A DNA stretch of 53,223 nucleotides. Origin: Candidatus Omnitrophica bacterium UBA6233. Its GTDB lineage: Bacteria; Omnitrophota; Gorgyraeia; Gygaellales; Profunditerraquicolaceae. Position numbers and translations under genes: made by a program. Numbering within the stretch: the first letter of the stretch is position 1; every line of letters begins with the position of its first letter. Location: NCBI GenBank assembly GCA_002440965.1, contig DJWJ01000035.1, positions 1 to 53,223 on the forward strand. The letters run 5' to 3'. This document shows positions 22,937 to 31,021 of this stretch, piece after piece. Below the pieces are notes generated by a model that made no database searches, was not told the origin of the DNA, and saw nothing but the letters and a program-made list of their open reading frames with translations.

Positions 22937-24110
22937 AATTCTCCTTTAAAAGCTCTGGCTTTAAATCTATAAATTCCGTCTGCTTGTCCTTACCGTTCAT
23001 CAGCCGGAAGATTTCTTTAATCGAATCTTTGGTAATGTCGCGTCCACCCATCCCGACTACAAAGCTGCTTATATTTTGGGGCTTTTTGGTCTTGCCAAAA
23101 AATACCGCTTTAACTTCCGCGGATAAAGGAGCAAAAGACCCTAAAGATAACGCGCGGTCAATAACCGCCACTTTCGGGGAATTCTTTAAAGCATCATAAA
23201 TGGCATTAACCGGAAACGGCCTTAAAGATGTAATCTTAAGCAAGCCGACTTTCTTGCCTTTGGCCCGTAATTCATCGATGACTTCTTTAATCGTTCCGCA
23301 AACTGAACCCATCGCCACAATTACCTTCTCGGCGTCTTTTAACTGATAACCTTCGACTAAACCATTGTAAGTCCTGCCGAATACTTTAGCAAACTCCGCA
23401 GTCAATTTGGGAATAAGCGCCAGGGCTTCTTTATGCGTTTCATTAAGGGCGTATCTGGCTTCCATATAATATTCCGGATCGACTAGCGGGCCTAAAGTCA
23501 AAGGGTTCTCGATGTCTAATTTATAAGGAGCTTTGTAAGGAGGGAGGAATTTATCCACCTGTTCCTGCGTAGGCATATCCACGGTTTCCATACCGTGGGT
23601 GAGGATAAAACCGTCCATACAGACCATTACCGGAAGCATTATGGATTTATCTTCGCCCAACCTGTAAGCGATAAGATGCAAGTCCACTGCTTCCTGTATA
23701 TCTTCAGCGTGCAACTGGATCCAGCCTGCATCGCGCAAGGAAACCACATCCTGATGGTCATTCCAGATATTTATCGGAGCTGAAATCGCGCGGGCAGCCG
23801 TAGTCATAATTACCGGTAAACGCATACCGGCGATATTATAAAGGACTTCGGCCATATAAAACAGCCCTTGAGAACTGGTAGCGGTATAGGCGCGCACGCC
23901 TGTCGCCACCGCGCCTAAAACTACGGAAGCGGCGGAATGTTCGCTCTCCACATTTACAAATTGGGCATTCAAGTGGCCGTCAGCAACTATCTGGGCCAAT
24001 TCTTCTACTATATGCGTCTGGGGAGTAATCGGATAGGCAGAGATAACCCCGGGCTTACAAAGCTTGACAATCTCGGCTACTGCCATTGAGCCTTCTAGCA
24101 ATTCTTTCAT
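22929..24110 (-). CDS. porA: Pyruvate:ferredoxin oxidoreductase alpha subunit
   Basis: The 393-residue protein has the pyrimidine-binding domain pattern AYPITPQTHIVEEL and VESEHSAASVVLGAVATG, where the Glu in VESEHSA activates thiamine diphosphate. The WNDHQDVVSLRDAGWIQ segment is typical of the Por alpha subunit, and the C-terminal transketolase domain has SLRPFPV and RALSLGSFAPL. The stop shares one base with the porD neighbour at 24110. It acts with the beta subunit at the active site in the cytosol. Confidence 0.94.
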   Translation of the reverse strand: MKELLEGSMAVAEIVKLCKPGVISAYPITPQTHIVEELAQIVADGHLNAQFVNVESEHSAASVVLGAVATGVRAYTATSSQGLFYMAEVLYNIAGMRLPVIMTTAARAISAPINIWNDHQDVVSLRDAGWIQLHAEDIQEAVDLHLIAYRLGEDKSIMLPVMVCMDGFILTHGMETVDMPTQEQVDKFLPPYKAPYKLDIENPLTLGPLVDPEYYMEARYALNETHKEALALIPKLTAEFAKVFGRTYNGLVEGYQLKDAEKVIVAMGSVCGTIKEVIDELRAKGKKVGLLKITSLRPFPVNAIYDALKNSPKVAVIDRALSLGSFAPLSAEVKAVFFGKTKKPQNISSFVVGMGGRDITKDSIKEIFRLMNGKDKQTEFIDLKPELLKENYE

Positions 24111-24370
24111 TACGCTCCCTCTTCTTTAACCATTTCAATATCTTTCTTGGGGCAAATTGCCGCGCAATTCCCGCAACCTTTACAATAATTAAGGTCAACA
24201 TCATACGTGTTCTTGCCTTGGCCGCTGATACAAGCTTCCGGGCAAACTACCACACACATATTACAGGCAATACAGTTAGTCTTTAAAAACTTCGGCCTGC
24301 TCTCGGTGCGCCAGGGACCGGTCTTATTATTTTTGCTCGAACCCGGTTTACAAATTAATGGACCAAACAT
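24110..24370 (-). CDS. porD: Pyruvate:ferredoxin oxidoreductase delta (ferredoxin) subunit
   Basis: This is an 86-residue two-cluster ferredoxin: NCIACNMCVVVCPEACI and YCKGCGNCAAICPKKDI each supply three Cys plus a Cys-Pro. An N-terminal basic segment with KPGSSKNNKTGPWRTERP-like residues is typical of Por delta subunits and docks it to the complex. It moves electrons from the beta-subunit cluster to external ferredoxin. It starts 3 nt after the gamma-subunit stop, in a tightly packed operon. Confidence 0.93.
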   Translation of the reverse strand: MFGPLICKPGSSKNNKTGPWRTESRPKFLKTNCIACNMCVVVCPEACISGQGKNTYDVDLNYCKGCGNCAAICPKKDIEMVKEEGA

Positions 24371-24373
24371 AAT

Positions 24374-24928
24374 TTACCCCTTGATTTTACTCTTTGCTAA
24401 ATCAAATCCCTCTTGCGCAGCCTTGATATTGCCTTCCTGAAGCTTGGCGCTAAATCTATGTTTAATAGCCGCGGTTAAGTCATCCAAAGTCAACTCTCCG
24501 GTAGCCGCGCAAAAAGCGCCTAAGAGAGCGGTGTTTCCCAACGGCCTTCCTATATATTTTAAAGCAATCTCGTTGGCCGGAACGACAAAAACCTTTTGCT
24601 TAGGCTTAAGCTTGGGAACAGAAACCTGCTCTTCCTTACCGTTGATAATAGCTATACCGTCTTCCTTAAGCCCGGAAAAACAGTTATAACCGCGCATAAT
24701 GGTATGGTCGGCGATAATAACGTAATCCGGTTCATATATCTGGCTGCGTAAGCGGACCGGCTGGGAATCCACGCGCACAAACGCGTTCATCGGAGCGCCC
24801 ATACGGGCAGCGCCAAAACTAGGAAAGGCGTAAGGGCAAAGGCCTTTCAGAAAGTAGGCGTAACCTAATAACGACGCGGTAGTGATTGCGCCCTGACCTG
24901 CGCGGGCATGTATTCTTATTTCCTTCAT
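24374..24928 (-). CDS. porC: Pyruvate:ferredoxin oxidoreductase gamma subunit
   Basis: The 184-residue protein begins KEIRIHARAGQGAITTASLLGYAYF, with the GxGGQG-like loop as ARAGQGA, and continues to FPSFGAARMGAPMNAFVRV, the pattern of the Por/Kor/Vor gamma subunit. The last section has NTALLGAFCAATGELTLDDLTAAI. It is a structural and CoA-binding subunit of the heterotetramer. It is the first gene of the operon, with a strong sigma70 promoter about 40 nt upstream. Confidence 0.92.
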   Translation of the reverse strand: MKEIRIHARAGQGAITTASLLGYAYFLKGLCPYAFPSFGAARMGAPMNAFVRVDSQPVRLRSQIYEPDYVIIADHTIMRGYNCFSGLKEDGIAIINGKEEQVSVPKLKPKQKVFVVPANEIALKYIGRPLGNTALLGAFCAATGELTLDDLTAAIKHRFSAKLQEGNIKAAQEGFDLAKSKIKG

Positions 24929-24969
24929 TTATTCTTCAAGCTCCGATTGGCAAGCGAAAATGTCTAAGT

Positions 24970-24998
24970 AATATATAACCAAACTCGTCTTTTGTCAA
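24970..24998 (-). promoter_or_regulatory. Near-consensus sigma70 promoter of the por operon
   Basis: On the minus strand TTGACA (24998-24993) and TATATT (24975-24970) are 17 nt apart. They lie just after the stop of the upstream MetE-like gene, so the por genes have their own transcription start near 24963. Confidence 0.8.
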
Positions 24999-25009
24999 AT
25001 ATTTTATTT

Positions 25010-26041
25010 TTACAGGTTTTTCCCGATAAAAGCGGAAGCCTCGGAAAGAAGCCTCAAAATCTGCTCTGCTTTTTGGGGCTCAAGAGTCCCCAAACCGCAA
25101 GAAGGAGAAATCATCAGGCTTTCCAACAACAATTTCTCCTCTAGGCCTTTTTTTACCAGTTCATCTATGCTTTGCCGAAGCCTGGCAGTTAATGCCTGCG
25201 CGTTTTCGCCGGCGCCAAATTCCTGGGTAGGCACGATGCCCCAGCAAATAATCCCCCCTCTTTTCAGGAAGCTTTTGAGGCCTTCGGAATAGAGGATAAA
25301 CTTATCCTGAAAACCAAAGGCGTCGAAATTAATAAGCCCGACGCCCGGAGTATCGATAAACATAGACCAATCGGTATTGCCACAGCAATGCACGCCCAAT
25401 AAAACATCCCTGCTCAGGCCTTCAGCGAATTCAATCAATCCATTTATAACATCTTCCCTGCTTATAGGCGCATAAGCTGAACCGAAAGCAGCCAAATACG
25501 GCTCGTCGATAAACGCGATTATCGGTTTGTCGAACTTCCTGAATAATTGAACCTGCCAGCGCAACTTCATATTCAAGGCTTTTATTATAGCCTGCCGGAA
25601 TATCCGGTCATATAAAAGCGACACCCCGTTTTCATCGTTTATGCTCGCCAGAAAAGTAAACGGCCCGGTAACCTGGATTTTGATGAAATCGATTCTGCTC
25701 AAATCAGAATCCCCAAGCCTCTGGTAAAACTTGTGCAAACCCAAGGCAAAATTATCGCTTATCCGGAAATAATCCAAATCCTCGAAGATAACCTTTTCAT
25801 AAAAAGCTTCCAGTTCTTTTTCCCTGTTTTTAGGGTCAAAGATAATATCCGTATTTTGGATCCTTAAGCAAGGCAGATTTTCGCTGAATTGCGCCACCAT
25901 ACCTTCGCGAAAATCTCTTTTAGGCAGCTGCGGCCAGAAAGGGACGCCGGGAACATATTTAAAGATAAGGTCCAAAGCGCTTGCCGCATCGGTGTACGGG
26001 AGGCTCCCTACTCCGGTAGCCAACCCCTTCATCACTCGCAT
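25010..26041 (-). CDS. Core-MetE/UROD-like methyltransferase
   Basis: The 343-residue protein is a TIM barrel similar to the C-terminal half of cobalamin-independent methionine synthase. The zinc site is visible as H218-C219-C220 in GVHCCGN and C315 in SPSCGLGTL, with D240 in the place of the fourth ligand. The N-terminal half of MetE, which binds folate in large enzymes, is absent. Short core-MetE proteins use other methyl donors. Start may be M1 at 26041 or the internal ATG at 26032, which overlaps the previous stop as ATGA. The substrate is uncertain. MetK and AhcY are encoded elsewhere in the window. Confidence 0.75.
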   Translation of the reverse strand: MRVMKGLATGVGSLPYTDAASALDLIFKYVPGVPFWPQLPKRDFREGMVAQFSENLPCLRIQNTDIIFDPKNREKELEAFYEKVIFEDLDYFRISDNFALGLHKFYQRLGDSDLSRIDFIKIQVTGPFTFLASINDENGVSLLYDRIFRQAIIKALNMKLRWQVQLFRKFDKPIIAFIDEPYLAAFGSAYAPISREDVINGLIEFAEGLSRDVLLGVHCCGNTDWSMFIDTPGVGLINFDAFGFQDKFILYSEGLKSFLKRGGIICWGIVPTQEFGAGENAQALTARLRQSIDELVKKGLEEKLLLESLMISPSCGLGTLEPQKAEQILRLLSEASAFIGKNL

Positions 26042-26499
26042 ATCTTTTCTCTTTTTAATGAGCCGCTTGAAGCAATCTCCACAACTTCTTCGATTTTTAC
26101 TTTTAATATAACGAATTTCTCCGACATCCCCAGCTCAAATCCTTCATGGGATTTGCCTTTGGTAACTCCCTCGATTATACGACGGGTAGATAATTCCAGT
26201 TCTTTCCGGGATAAATCTTTGACCAAAGAGTCATATTCCTGCCCGTTGCCAATTATCTTAACCGAACCGTTCAGCTGATAACCCATCAAAGCATTGCTAT
26301 CTATAAAAGAGATGGAAACCCTCGGATTGACTTTGATGTTCTGGAATGTCCTGCCGATAATATAATCCACCAGATAAATAGAATTATTCTCCAGCTTCAG
26401 GATAAACTTCGGGGCGGCGTTGGGCCTTCCCTGAAGGTCGCAGGTAGCCACACTGACAAATTCACGGGCTTTTAGAAGTTCCAAAACTTTCTTATTCAT
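26032..26499 (-). CDS. Pyridoxamine-phosphate-oxidase-like FMN protein
   Basis: The 155-residue protein has the split-barrel flavin-binding pattern: AREFVSVATCDLQGRPNAAPKF and NIKVNPRVSISFID are the usual first strands and phosphate loop of the PNPOx-like family. A strand at GYQLNGSVKIIG is followed by a helical C-terminus. These proteins bind FMN or haem as dimers, and the cellular substrate is unknown. The last codons overlap the MetE-like gene start, suggesting coupling. The name pyridoxamine oxidase should not be used, as the substrate-binding residues are not confirmed. Confidence 0.75.
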   Translation of the reverse strand: MNKKVLELLKAREFVSVATCDLQGRPNAAPKFILKLENNSIYLVDYIIGRTFQNIKVNPRVSISFIDSNALMGYQLNGSVKIIGNGQEYDSLVKDLSRKELELSTRRIIEGVTKGKSHEGFELGMSEKFVILKVKIEEVVEIASSGSLKREKICE

Positions 26500-26504
26500 T
26501 TTTT

Positions 26505-26801
26505 TTAAGTAAGGCCGGGTAAATTCAGGCCGGTTACGCCGCGCATCTTTTCGGCGGCCAAATCATGAGAACGCTTTATCGCCTTATTATACGCGTCTCT
26601 GGCGGCTTTTTCAAGAATGGCCTTATCGGTAACTTTCAAATCAGCCTGTATCGTAACATCCTTGACCTCTTGAGCGCCGTTCATGGTAATTTTGATTAAA
26701 CCATCGGAACTTGAAATATCGAAAGTGGCGCTTTCCAGCTGGCGCTTGACATCCTGCATCTTTCTTTGCATATCCATCAATTGTTTCATTTTATCAAACA
26801 T
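26505..26801 (-). CDS. ybaB: YbaB/EbfC nucleoid-associated protein
   Basis: The 98-residue protein has the YbaB pattern: an N-terminal helix MFDKMKQLMDMQRKMQDVKRQLE, then a beta hairpin with GLIKITMNGAQEVKDV and a C-terminal helix EKAARDAYNKAIKRS. YbaB dimers bind DNA non-specifically. In many bacteria the gene sits next to dnaX and recR, which are absent here. A ribosome site AAGGAG precedes the ATG. It follows the thioredoxin-like gene by 45 nt. Confidence 0.9.
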   Translation of the reverse strand: MFDKMKQLMDMQRKMQDVKRQLESATFDISSSDGLIKITMNGAQEVKDVTIQADLKVTDKAILEKAARDAYNKAIKRSHDLAAEKMRGVTGLNLPGLT

Positions 26802-26846
26802 TTTTCTCCTTTTGCGCGGCCAGCGCCCTTTAAGGCCGGGCGTAAA

Positions 26847-27338
26847 CTATTTGCCGGCCAATTCTTTTATCGCATTTTTAGGGAAATGATTTCCTGCTGA
26901 AACTATCTCTCCGGATTTATTAATCACAAAATAAGCCGGCACTCCCATCAGGCCATAGTCCCGGGTAACAAGGCTGTCTGAATCTAAAAGCACTTCCAAA
27001 CCAAGATTATAATGCCTGATATATTTCTCCACCTTATATTTGGGCTCCTCTACGTTTATAGCCAGGAGTTCGATGGAATCTTTAGCCAATGAAGCATATT
27101 CCTGATTCAACACATTCAGCTCCTCCCTGCAATACGGGCACCACGTTGTCCAAAAAAACAGCATAACCGCTTTTTTGCCTTTATAATCGCTCAAAGAAAC
27201 TACCCTATCATTTAAATCCCTCAATTGAAAAGCTGGAGCCACCCCAAAGCTGTTTAAGCTGTCTTGAGCAGCGTAATTTAAAGAAGCGAAGGAAACAAAA
27301 AACAGCAGTAAGATTATAATTATTTTGTATTTTTTCAT
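26847..27338 (-). CDS. Exported TlpA/ResA-like thioredoxin
   Basis: The 163-residue protein has a signal anchor (about 5-24) and a thioredoxin fold with the redox motif WTTWCPYCREE, so the CPYC pair is the active site. Further motifs are LLAINVEEPKYKV and the cis-Pro loop GVPAYFVINKSGEI. It probably reduces or repairs disulfides on the outer face of the membrane. CcdA, its usual electron supplier, is encoded immediately upstream by 4 nt. The pair may serve cytochrome c maturation or general thiol repair. Confidence 0.9.
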   Translation of the reverse strand: MKKYKIIIILLLFFVSFASLNYAAQDSLNSFGVAPAFQLRDLNDRVVSLSDYKGKKAVMLFFWTTWCPYCREELNVLNQEYASLAKDSIELLAINVEEPKYKVEKYIRHYNLGLEVLLDSDSLVTRDYGLMGVPAYFVINKSGEIVSAGNHFPKNAIKELAGK

Positions 27339-27342
27339 CCGG

Positions 27343-28008
27343 CTAAAACCCTTTCACGCCTTGGTAAATAAAATATGCCCCTAAAACCATAATTATTAAA
27401 GAACCGGCTCTCTTGACATAAACCGCCCATTTCCCCAACTTGGGAAGATTAATCAATATACTGCTAAAGGTTCCGGCAAGAATCAAAACTAAACCCATGC
27501 CATAGGCAAAAACCATAAGCAGGCTCATCCCAAAAATGATGTTTCTCTTGGTAGATACATAAGCAAGAATCGAAGCCAATGCCGGCGTCAAACAAGGAGA
27601 AGCAACCAAACCGGCGGAAGCCCCCAATAAAAAGGTAGAAAAATAACCTTTCTTTGCGGTATCGGCTCTTGGCCCCTGCCAGGATAAATTAAACAAATCC
27701 AAAAGCATGCTTATTCCGAATAAAAGAATAATTAAACCTACGATTATCAGGGTTAAAGGATTAGCGCTTATTACACCAAAAATCTTTCCGCCGAGCGAAG
27801 CGATTAAACCTAAAACAGAATAAGTTACCGCTAAGCCCGTAACAAAAATTAAACTTAATCCGAAGCCCCTGGCTTGGGAACTGCCGCTTTTGGAACTTAT
27901 GTAGAAAACGGTAACCGGGATTAACGGATAGATGCAAGGAGTAAGGCTGACAAGCACTCCTCCTGCAAAGGCAAAAATATAATCGAGCGGGCTACCGGAC
28001 AGATTCAT
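27343..28008 (-). CDS. ccdA: CcdA/DsbD transmembrane thiol reductase
   Basis: The 221-residue protein has six membrane helices. The conserved Cys-Pro motifs are LTPCIYPLIPV in helix 1 and ASPCLTPALASI in helix 4, the pair that carries electrons across the membrane from cytosolic thioredoxin. It lacks the periplasmic domains of DsbD, so it is the short CcdA type, and the next gene, a TlpA-like thioredoxin, is its likely partner. Its start overlaps the cutA stop by 17 nt. Confidence 0.92.
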   Translation of the reverse strand: MNLSGSPLDYIFAFAGGVLVSLTPCIYPLIPVTVFYISSKSGSSQARGFGLSLIFVTGLAVTYSVLGLIASLGGKIFGVISANPLTLIIVGLIILLFGISMLLDLFNLSWQGPRADTAKKGYFSTFLLGASAGLVASPCLTPALASILAYVSTKRNIIFGMSLLMVFAYGMGLVLILAGTFSSILINLPKLGKWAVYVKRAGSLIIMVLGAYFIYQGVKGF

Positions 28009-28303
28009 TTATCCAATTTAAATACGGCTTAAAACCGCAGGCTATCGGAACAGCGATTATCTCCGGGACAGCATAACTATGGTTGGCCTTGACCAGCTTC
28101 ACGAGCTTATTAAATTTTTCTTTTCGGGATTTTACAATAAGCAATGTTTCTTTTGCCTGATCAACTTTACCCTTCCACCAAAAAAGCGATTTTATTCCGT
28201 CAACGATATTGACACAAGCAGCCAGCTTATTCTTTATAAGCATGGTTGCTATCTTTTTAGCTTCTTTTTCATTAGAAGCAGTTATAAATATTATAATGGA
28301 CAT
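27992..28303 (-). CDS. cutA: CutA1 family trimeric protein
   Basis: The 103-residue protein has IFITASNEKEAKKIATMLIKNKLAACVNIV, then SLFWWKGKVDQAKETLLIVKSRKEKF and PEIIAVPI. This is the complete CutA1 signature with the ferredoxin-like trimer fold. The role is unclear. Copper tolerance was proposed for E. coli but is not established. I chose the ATG at 28303 because the extra upstream 23 codons are translated from an intergenic palindromic repeat. The stop overlaps the ccdA start. Confidence 0.92.
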   Translation of the reverse strand: MSIIIFITASNEKEAKKIATMLIKNKLAACVNIVDGIKSLFWWKGKVDQAKETLLIVKSRKEKFNKLVKLVKANHSYAVPEIIAVPIACGFKPYLNWINESVR

Positions 28304-28311
28304 TGTAATAT

Positions 28312-28381
28312 TAATGACAAATACCCAATGACAAAACTCTGGTTTTGATATTTGGATTTTGAGTTTTGTCATTTGTCATTT
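28312..28381. repeat. CAAATGACAAA-type intergenic palindrome
   Basis: The segment AATGACAAA...CCAATGACAAAACT on the left and AGTTTTGTCATTTGTCATT on the right form a long imperfect inverted repeat with an interior ATATTTGGATTT. It fills the whole gap between the flavodoxin and cutA genes. The same arms recur in several other gaps (38150, 39895, 41660). Confidence 0.75.
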
Positions 28382-28386
28382 AATTT

Positions 28387-28863
28387 TTACTTTGATAACC
28401 TTTTAACTAACTTCGCAAATCTGGAGCCCATTCTCAAGCATTCTTTGGCCGAACGCTCATCAGGAGAATCTATCGCTACTGGCCCATAATGATCGCCTGA
28501 ATAATCACCTTGAATAATCATACCATGTATGAGCATGGCGTTCAAGATATCCAGAATTGCGGTTTCGTTTCCACCGGCAATGTTTCGGCTGGAAGAAAAT
28601 GCCGCGCCTGCTTTTCCGTCCAATTTCCCGTGAAACTTGACTGAGTCGTCAAAGAGCTTTTTTATTTCAGCGCACATACTTCCGTAATAAGTGGGCGAAC
28701 CAAAAATCAGGCCGTCATATTGCAATAAAACATCCGCATTTACGTCTTTAACATCCTTAACCGTTACATCCAAGCTCTCACTTTTTACACCATCAGCAAT
28801 CAATTCCGCCATCTTCCTGGTATTTCCTCCCCGCGAATAATAGACTATCAAAACTTTTTGCAT
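28387..28863 (-). CDS. Flavodoxin/WrbA-like FMN reductase
   Basis: The 158-residue protein begins VLIVYYSRGGNTRKMAELIADGV, the FMN-phosphate loop of flavodoxin-like reductases. GLIFGSPTYYGSMCAEIKKLFDD is the second flavin-contact loop, typical of WrbA and related quinone reductases rather than small electron-carrier flavodoxins. It could reduce quinones or carry electrons at low potential. It is followed by the repeat and the cutA gene and preceded at 1 nt by an unknown 82-residue gene. Confidence 0.85.
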   Translation of the reverse strand: MQKVLIVYYSRGGNTRKMAELIADGVKSESLDVTVKDVKDVNADVLLQYDGLIFGSPTYYGSMCAEIKKLFDDSVKFHGKLDGKAGAAFSSSRNIAGGNETAILDILNAMLIHGMIIQGDYSGDHYGPVAIDSPDERSAKECLRMGSRFAKLVKRLSK

Positions 28864-28864
28864 A

Positions 28865-29113
28865 TTATTTTCCTCCTTCGTCCTCTACCTTCACCGACCT
28901 TATTCTGCCGAATTGCGAACAGACATCAAAAACAACCGTGGGATCTTCGGTATTTATATTTATCTTAAAGTTCTTCCCTTTTTGCGAAGCATCAACCACT
29001 TCGGCGACATCCAGCTTCTCTCCGAATTCAGCCAGCGAAGTTTTGACTGCCTCTAAAGTAGTATTGTAAGTATGCAGAACAAAATCCAATTTAAATTTCG
29101 GGATATGAATCAT
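28865..29113 (-). CDS. Hypothetical 82-residue protein, ACT-like size
   Basis: I do not recognise this protein. It is a small alpha/beta protein with KFKLDFVLHTYNTTLEAVKTSLAEFG and a second half with NFKININTEDPTVVFDVCSQFGRIRSVKVEDEG. The beta-alpha-beta-beta-alpha-beta rhythm resembles a ferredoxin-like or ACT-like fold, which is inference only. Its ATG directly abuts the pgeF stop and its own stop lies 1 nt before the flavodoxin gene, so it is part of the same transcript. Confidence 0.55.
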   Translation of the reverse strand: MIHIPKFKLDFVLHTYNTTLEAVKTSLAEFGEKLDVAEVVDASQKGKNFKININTEDPTVVFDVCSQFGRIRSVKVEDEGGK

Positions 29114-29860
29114 CTATTCAGTAAGCATTATGACCGAAAGCATCCTGCCGGTTGCTTTTCCTTCTTTCCGAAAAGAAAAGAATTCTTCGTTAGAACAGAA
29201 GGTGCAAAAATCCGGATCAAAGATGTTTTTTTCTTTAACGCCTAAACCGGTTAATTGCTCTTTGTTAACTTGCGCCAAATCAAGATACAGGCTGCCTGTT
29301 CTTTCAGCCAGCCCCAAGCTAAATTTACCTTTAAAGTCTCTTGCCACTTCGTAACAACAATCTTTTATGCGCGGGCCAAACCCGACAATTAACCGGGCAG
29401 GGTCGGTATTGAATTTATCCTGCATTGATTTAACTGCGCAGGCAACGATGCCGGCTTCGGAAGAACGCCAGCCAGCGTGGATTAAACCTATTGCCGGCCT
29501 TTGCGGATCATACAGAAACACGGACAAGCAATCAGCGGTAAATATTGCCAACGGCAAATCTTTTGTATCGGTTATCAAACCGTCGGTGTCCGGAATCGAT
29601 GCAGCGCAAGTTAGCGCGCCCCGGCCTTTATCAACCTCACTTACAGATTGGACATGGCTTCCATGAACTTGCTTGGCGCAAACCAAATCCTTATAGTCGA
29701 TACCCAAAGAGCTTAAAAAACTTTTACGATTCTCAAGCGCCCTGCTTGTCTCCCCATAAGATAAAGACATGTTGCCGTTAGTCTTTAAGCTGAAGGCGCT
29801 GACTACGTTTTCCCCAACTGCTCCTTCCAAAGGATTATGATTTTTGAGTAATTTCAACAA
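29114..29860 (-). CDS. pgeF: PgeF/YfiH multicopper-oxidase-fold protein
   Basis: The 248-residue protein has the YfiH metal site: a His in CAKQVHGSHV, the Cys in FTADCLSVFL and the His in IGLIHAGWRSSEAG. DTDGLITDTKDLPLAI and a CCYEVARDF segment are also typical. YfiH was named a laccase-type oxidase and more recently a purine nucleoside or peptidoglycan-precursor editing protein. The biochemical role of this one is open. It overlaps DUF167 upstream by 26 nt. Confidence 0.88.
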   Translation of the reverse strand: MLKLLKNHNPLEGAVGENVVSAFSLKTNGNMSLSYGETSRALENRKSFLSSLGIDYKDLVCAKQVHGSHVQSVSEVDKGRGALTCAASIPDTDGLITDTKDLPLAIFTADCLSVFLYDPQRPAIGLIHAGWRSSEAGIVACAVKSMQDKFNTDPARLIVGFGPRIKDCCYEVARDFKGKFSLGLAERTGSLYLDLAQVNKEQLTGLGVKEKNIFDPDFCTFCSNEEFFSFRKEGKATGRMLSVIMLTE

Positions 29861-30059
29861 GTTTATTCCTGGATTTACCGCCTTTAATGATCTTTATCTG
29901 GTATTTTTTTATTTTTAAATGCCCGGACAATAAACTGACTAGCTGCTCATTGGCTAACCCGTCTTGCGCGGGTTTGGTCAGGTACACTTTTAAGCCATTC
30001 GGATCTTCTTTGACCAAATTCCGACTGGCTTTGGGAACGACTTTAACGCTAAGGATCAT
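29835..30059 (-). CDS. DUF167 (YggU) family protein
   Basis: This is a 74-residue protein, a compact alpha/beta domain with SVKVVPKASRNLV, VYLTKPAQDGLANEQLVSLLS and KIKKYQIKIIKGGKSRNKLVEI. The Pro-A-x-D-G-x-A-N motif and the closing G-x(2)-S-x-x-K segment define DUF167. The function is unknown. Overlap with rmuC by 1 nt and with pgeF by 26 nt fits a tightly packed run of cotranslated genes. YggU is often close to yggT and yggS genes, but here yggT lies 26 kb away. Confidence 0.85.
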   Translation of the reverse strand: MILSVKVVPKASRNLVKEDPNGLKVYLTKPAQDGLANEQLVSLLSGHLKIKKYQIKIIKGGKSRNKLVEITQKS

Positions 30060-30991
30060 TATTTAGCTTCGATTTGCTTGGTATCCTGGATATTAATCAA
30101 TTTATCGCTGAGTTTTTCCAGGCGTTTTTGCGAATCCGAATATTTAGTATTGGCGTTGCTCAGGTGGCTTCCGAGTATATTAAACTCTTCCTTGAATTTA
30201 TCGATTTCGATCTCTAAAGCGCTTAAAGATTTTAGTATTTTCTTGGCGTTCTCTTCAACCTTTAGGCCCTTTAGCCCAAGGCAGATGACTTCCAAATACG
30301 CATAAATTGTATTCGGCGAAACCGGAATTACTTTTTTGGATAAACTGTAAGAAAAGATATCTTCTTTTATTATTATCTCGTAATATACATTTTCCGCCGG
30401 TATATACATCAGAGCAAAATCGTAGGTATTCTCCTGCGGCAGGATATATTTCGAGGAAACTTCATCAATCCGATTCTTGACATCCTGGATGAATTTCTTG
30501 CGTAAGGCGGACTTTAGCTGCTCATCCGGGGCCTCAAGCATCTTCTGAAAATTCTCCAAACTGAATTTGGCGTCTACCGGAACAATGCGCTCGCCGAGTT
30601 TAATTATGGCATCCACCGCCTCTCCGCTTTTAAAGCGGTATTGGGTTGAGTAATGATCCTTGGGCAAGACTTGCGATAATAAATTTTCCAGTAAAACTTC
30701 GCCCATTGCTCCGCGGAACTTGGGCGCGCGCAAAAGCTCCTGTAGGCTGGAAATATCCTTACTGATATCCACAATCTGCTTATTGGTCTCCTCTAACCTG
30801 CCTAACTGCTCTTTAACGTTGCCAAAGACATTGGTGGTGTTTCCCAGGTTTAAGCCGATGATCTTACCGGCCTCTTGGAGCGACTGGTTCATCTGATTCA
30901 AGCGCTCATTCACCTGCGAAGAGAGCTTAAAAACCAACAAAGTAACAATCGCAAGTAAAACCAAAAATGATAATCCGATTATCCAAATCAT
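30059..30991 (-). CDS. rmuC: RmuC family DNA-recombination protein
   Basis: The 310-residue protein has one N-terminal membrane helix (about 4-24), then a coiled coil of about 70 residues. The RmuC nuclease-fold domain holds APKFRGAMGEVLLENLLSQVLP, VDAIIKLGERIVPVDAKFSLENF and FALMYIPAENVYYEI. A second coiled coil ends the protein. RmuC limits DNA inversions at short inverted repeats in E. coli, which may matter in a genome with so many palindromes. It overlaps DUF167 by 1 nt and is separated by 30 nt from ttcA. Confidence 0.9.
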   Translation of the reverse strand: MIWIIGLSFLVLLAIVTLLVFKLSSQVNERLNQMNQSLQEAGKIIGLNLGNTTNVFGNVKEQLGRLEETNKQIVDISKDISSLQELLRAPKFRGAMGEVLLENLLSQVLPKDHYSTQYRFKSGEAVDAIIKLGERIVPVDAKFSLENFQKMLEAPDEQLKSALRKKFIQDVKNRIDEVSSKYILPQENTYDFALMYIPAENVYYEIIIKEDIFSYSLSKKVIPVSPNTIYAYLEVICLGLKGLKVEENAKKILKSLSALEIEIDKFKEEFNILGSHLSNANTKYSDSQKRLEKLSDKLINIQDTKQIEAK

Positions 30992-31021
30992 AGGGCTATT
31001 ATACCACTCTCTGATATTTTC

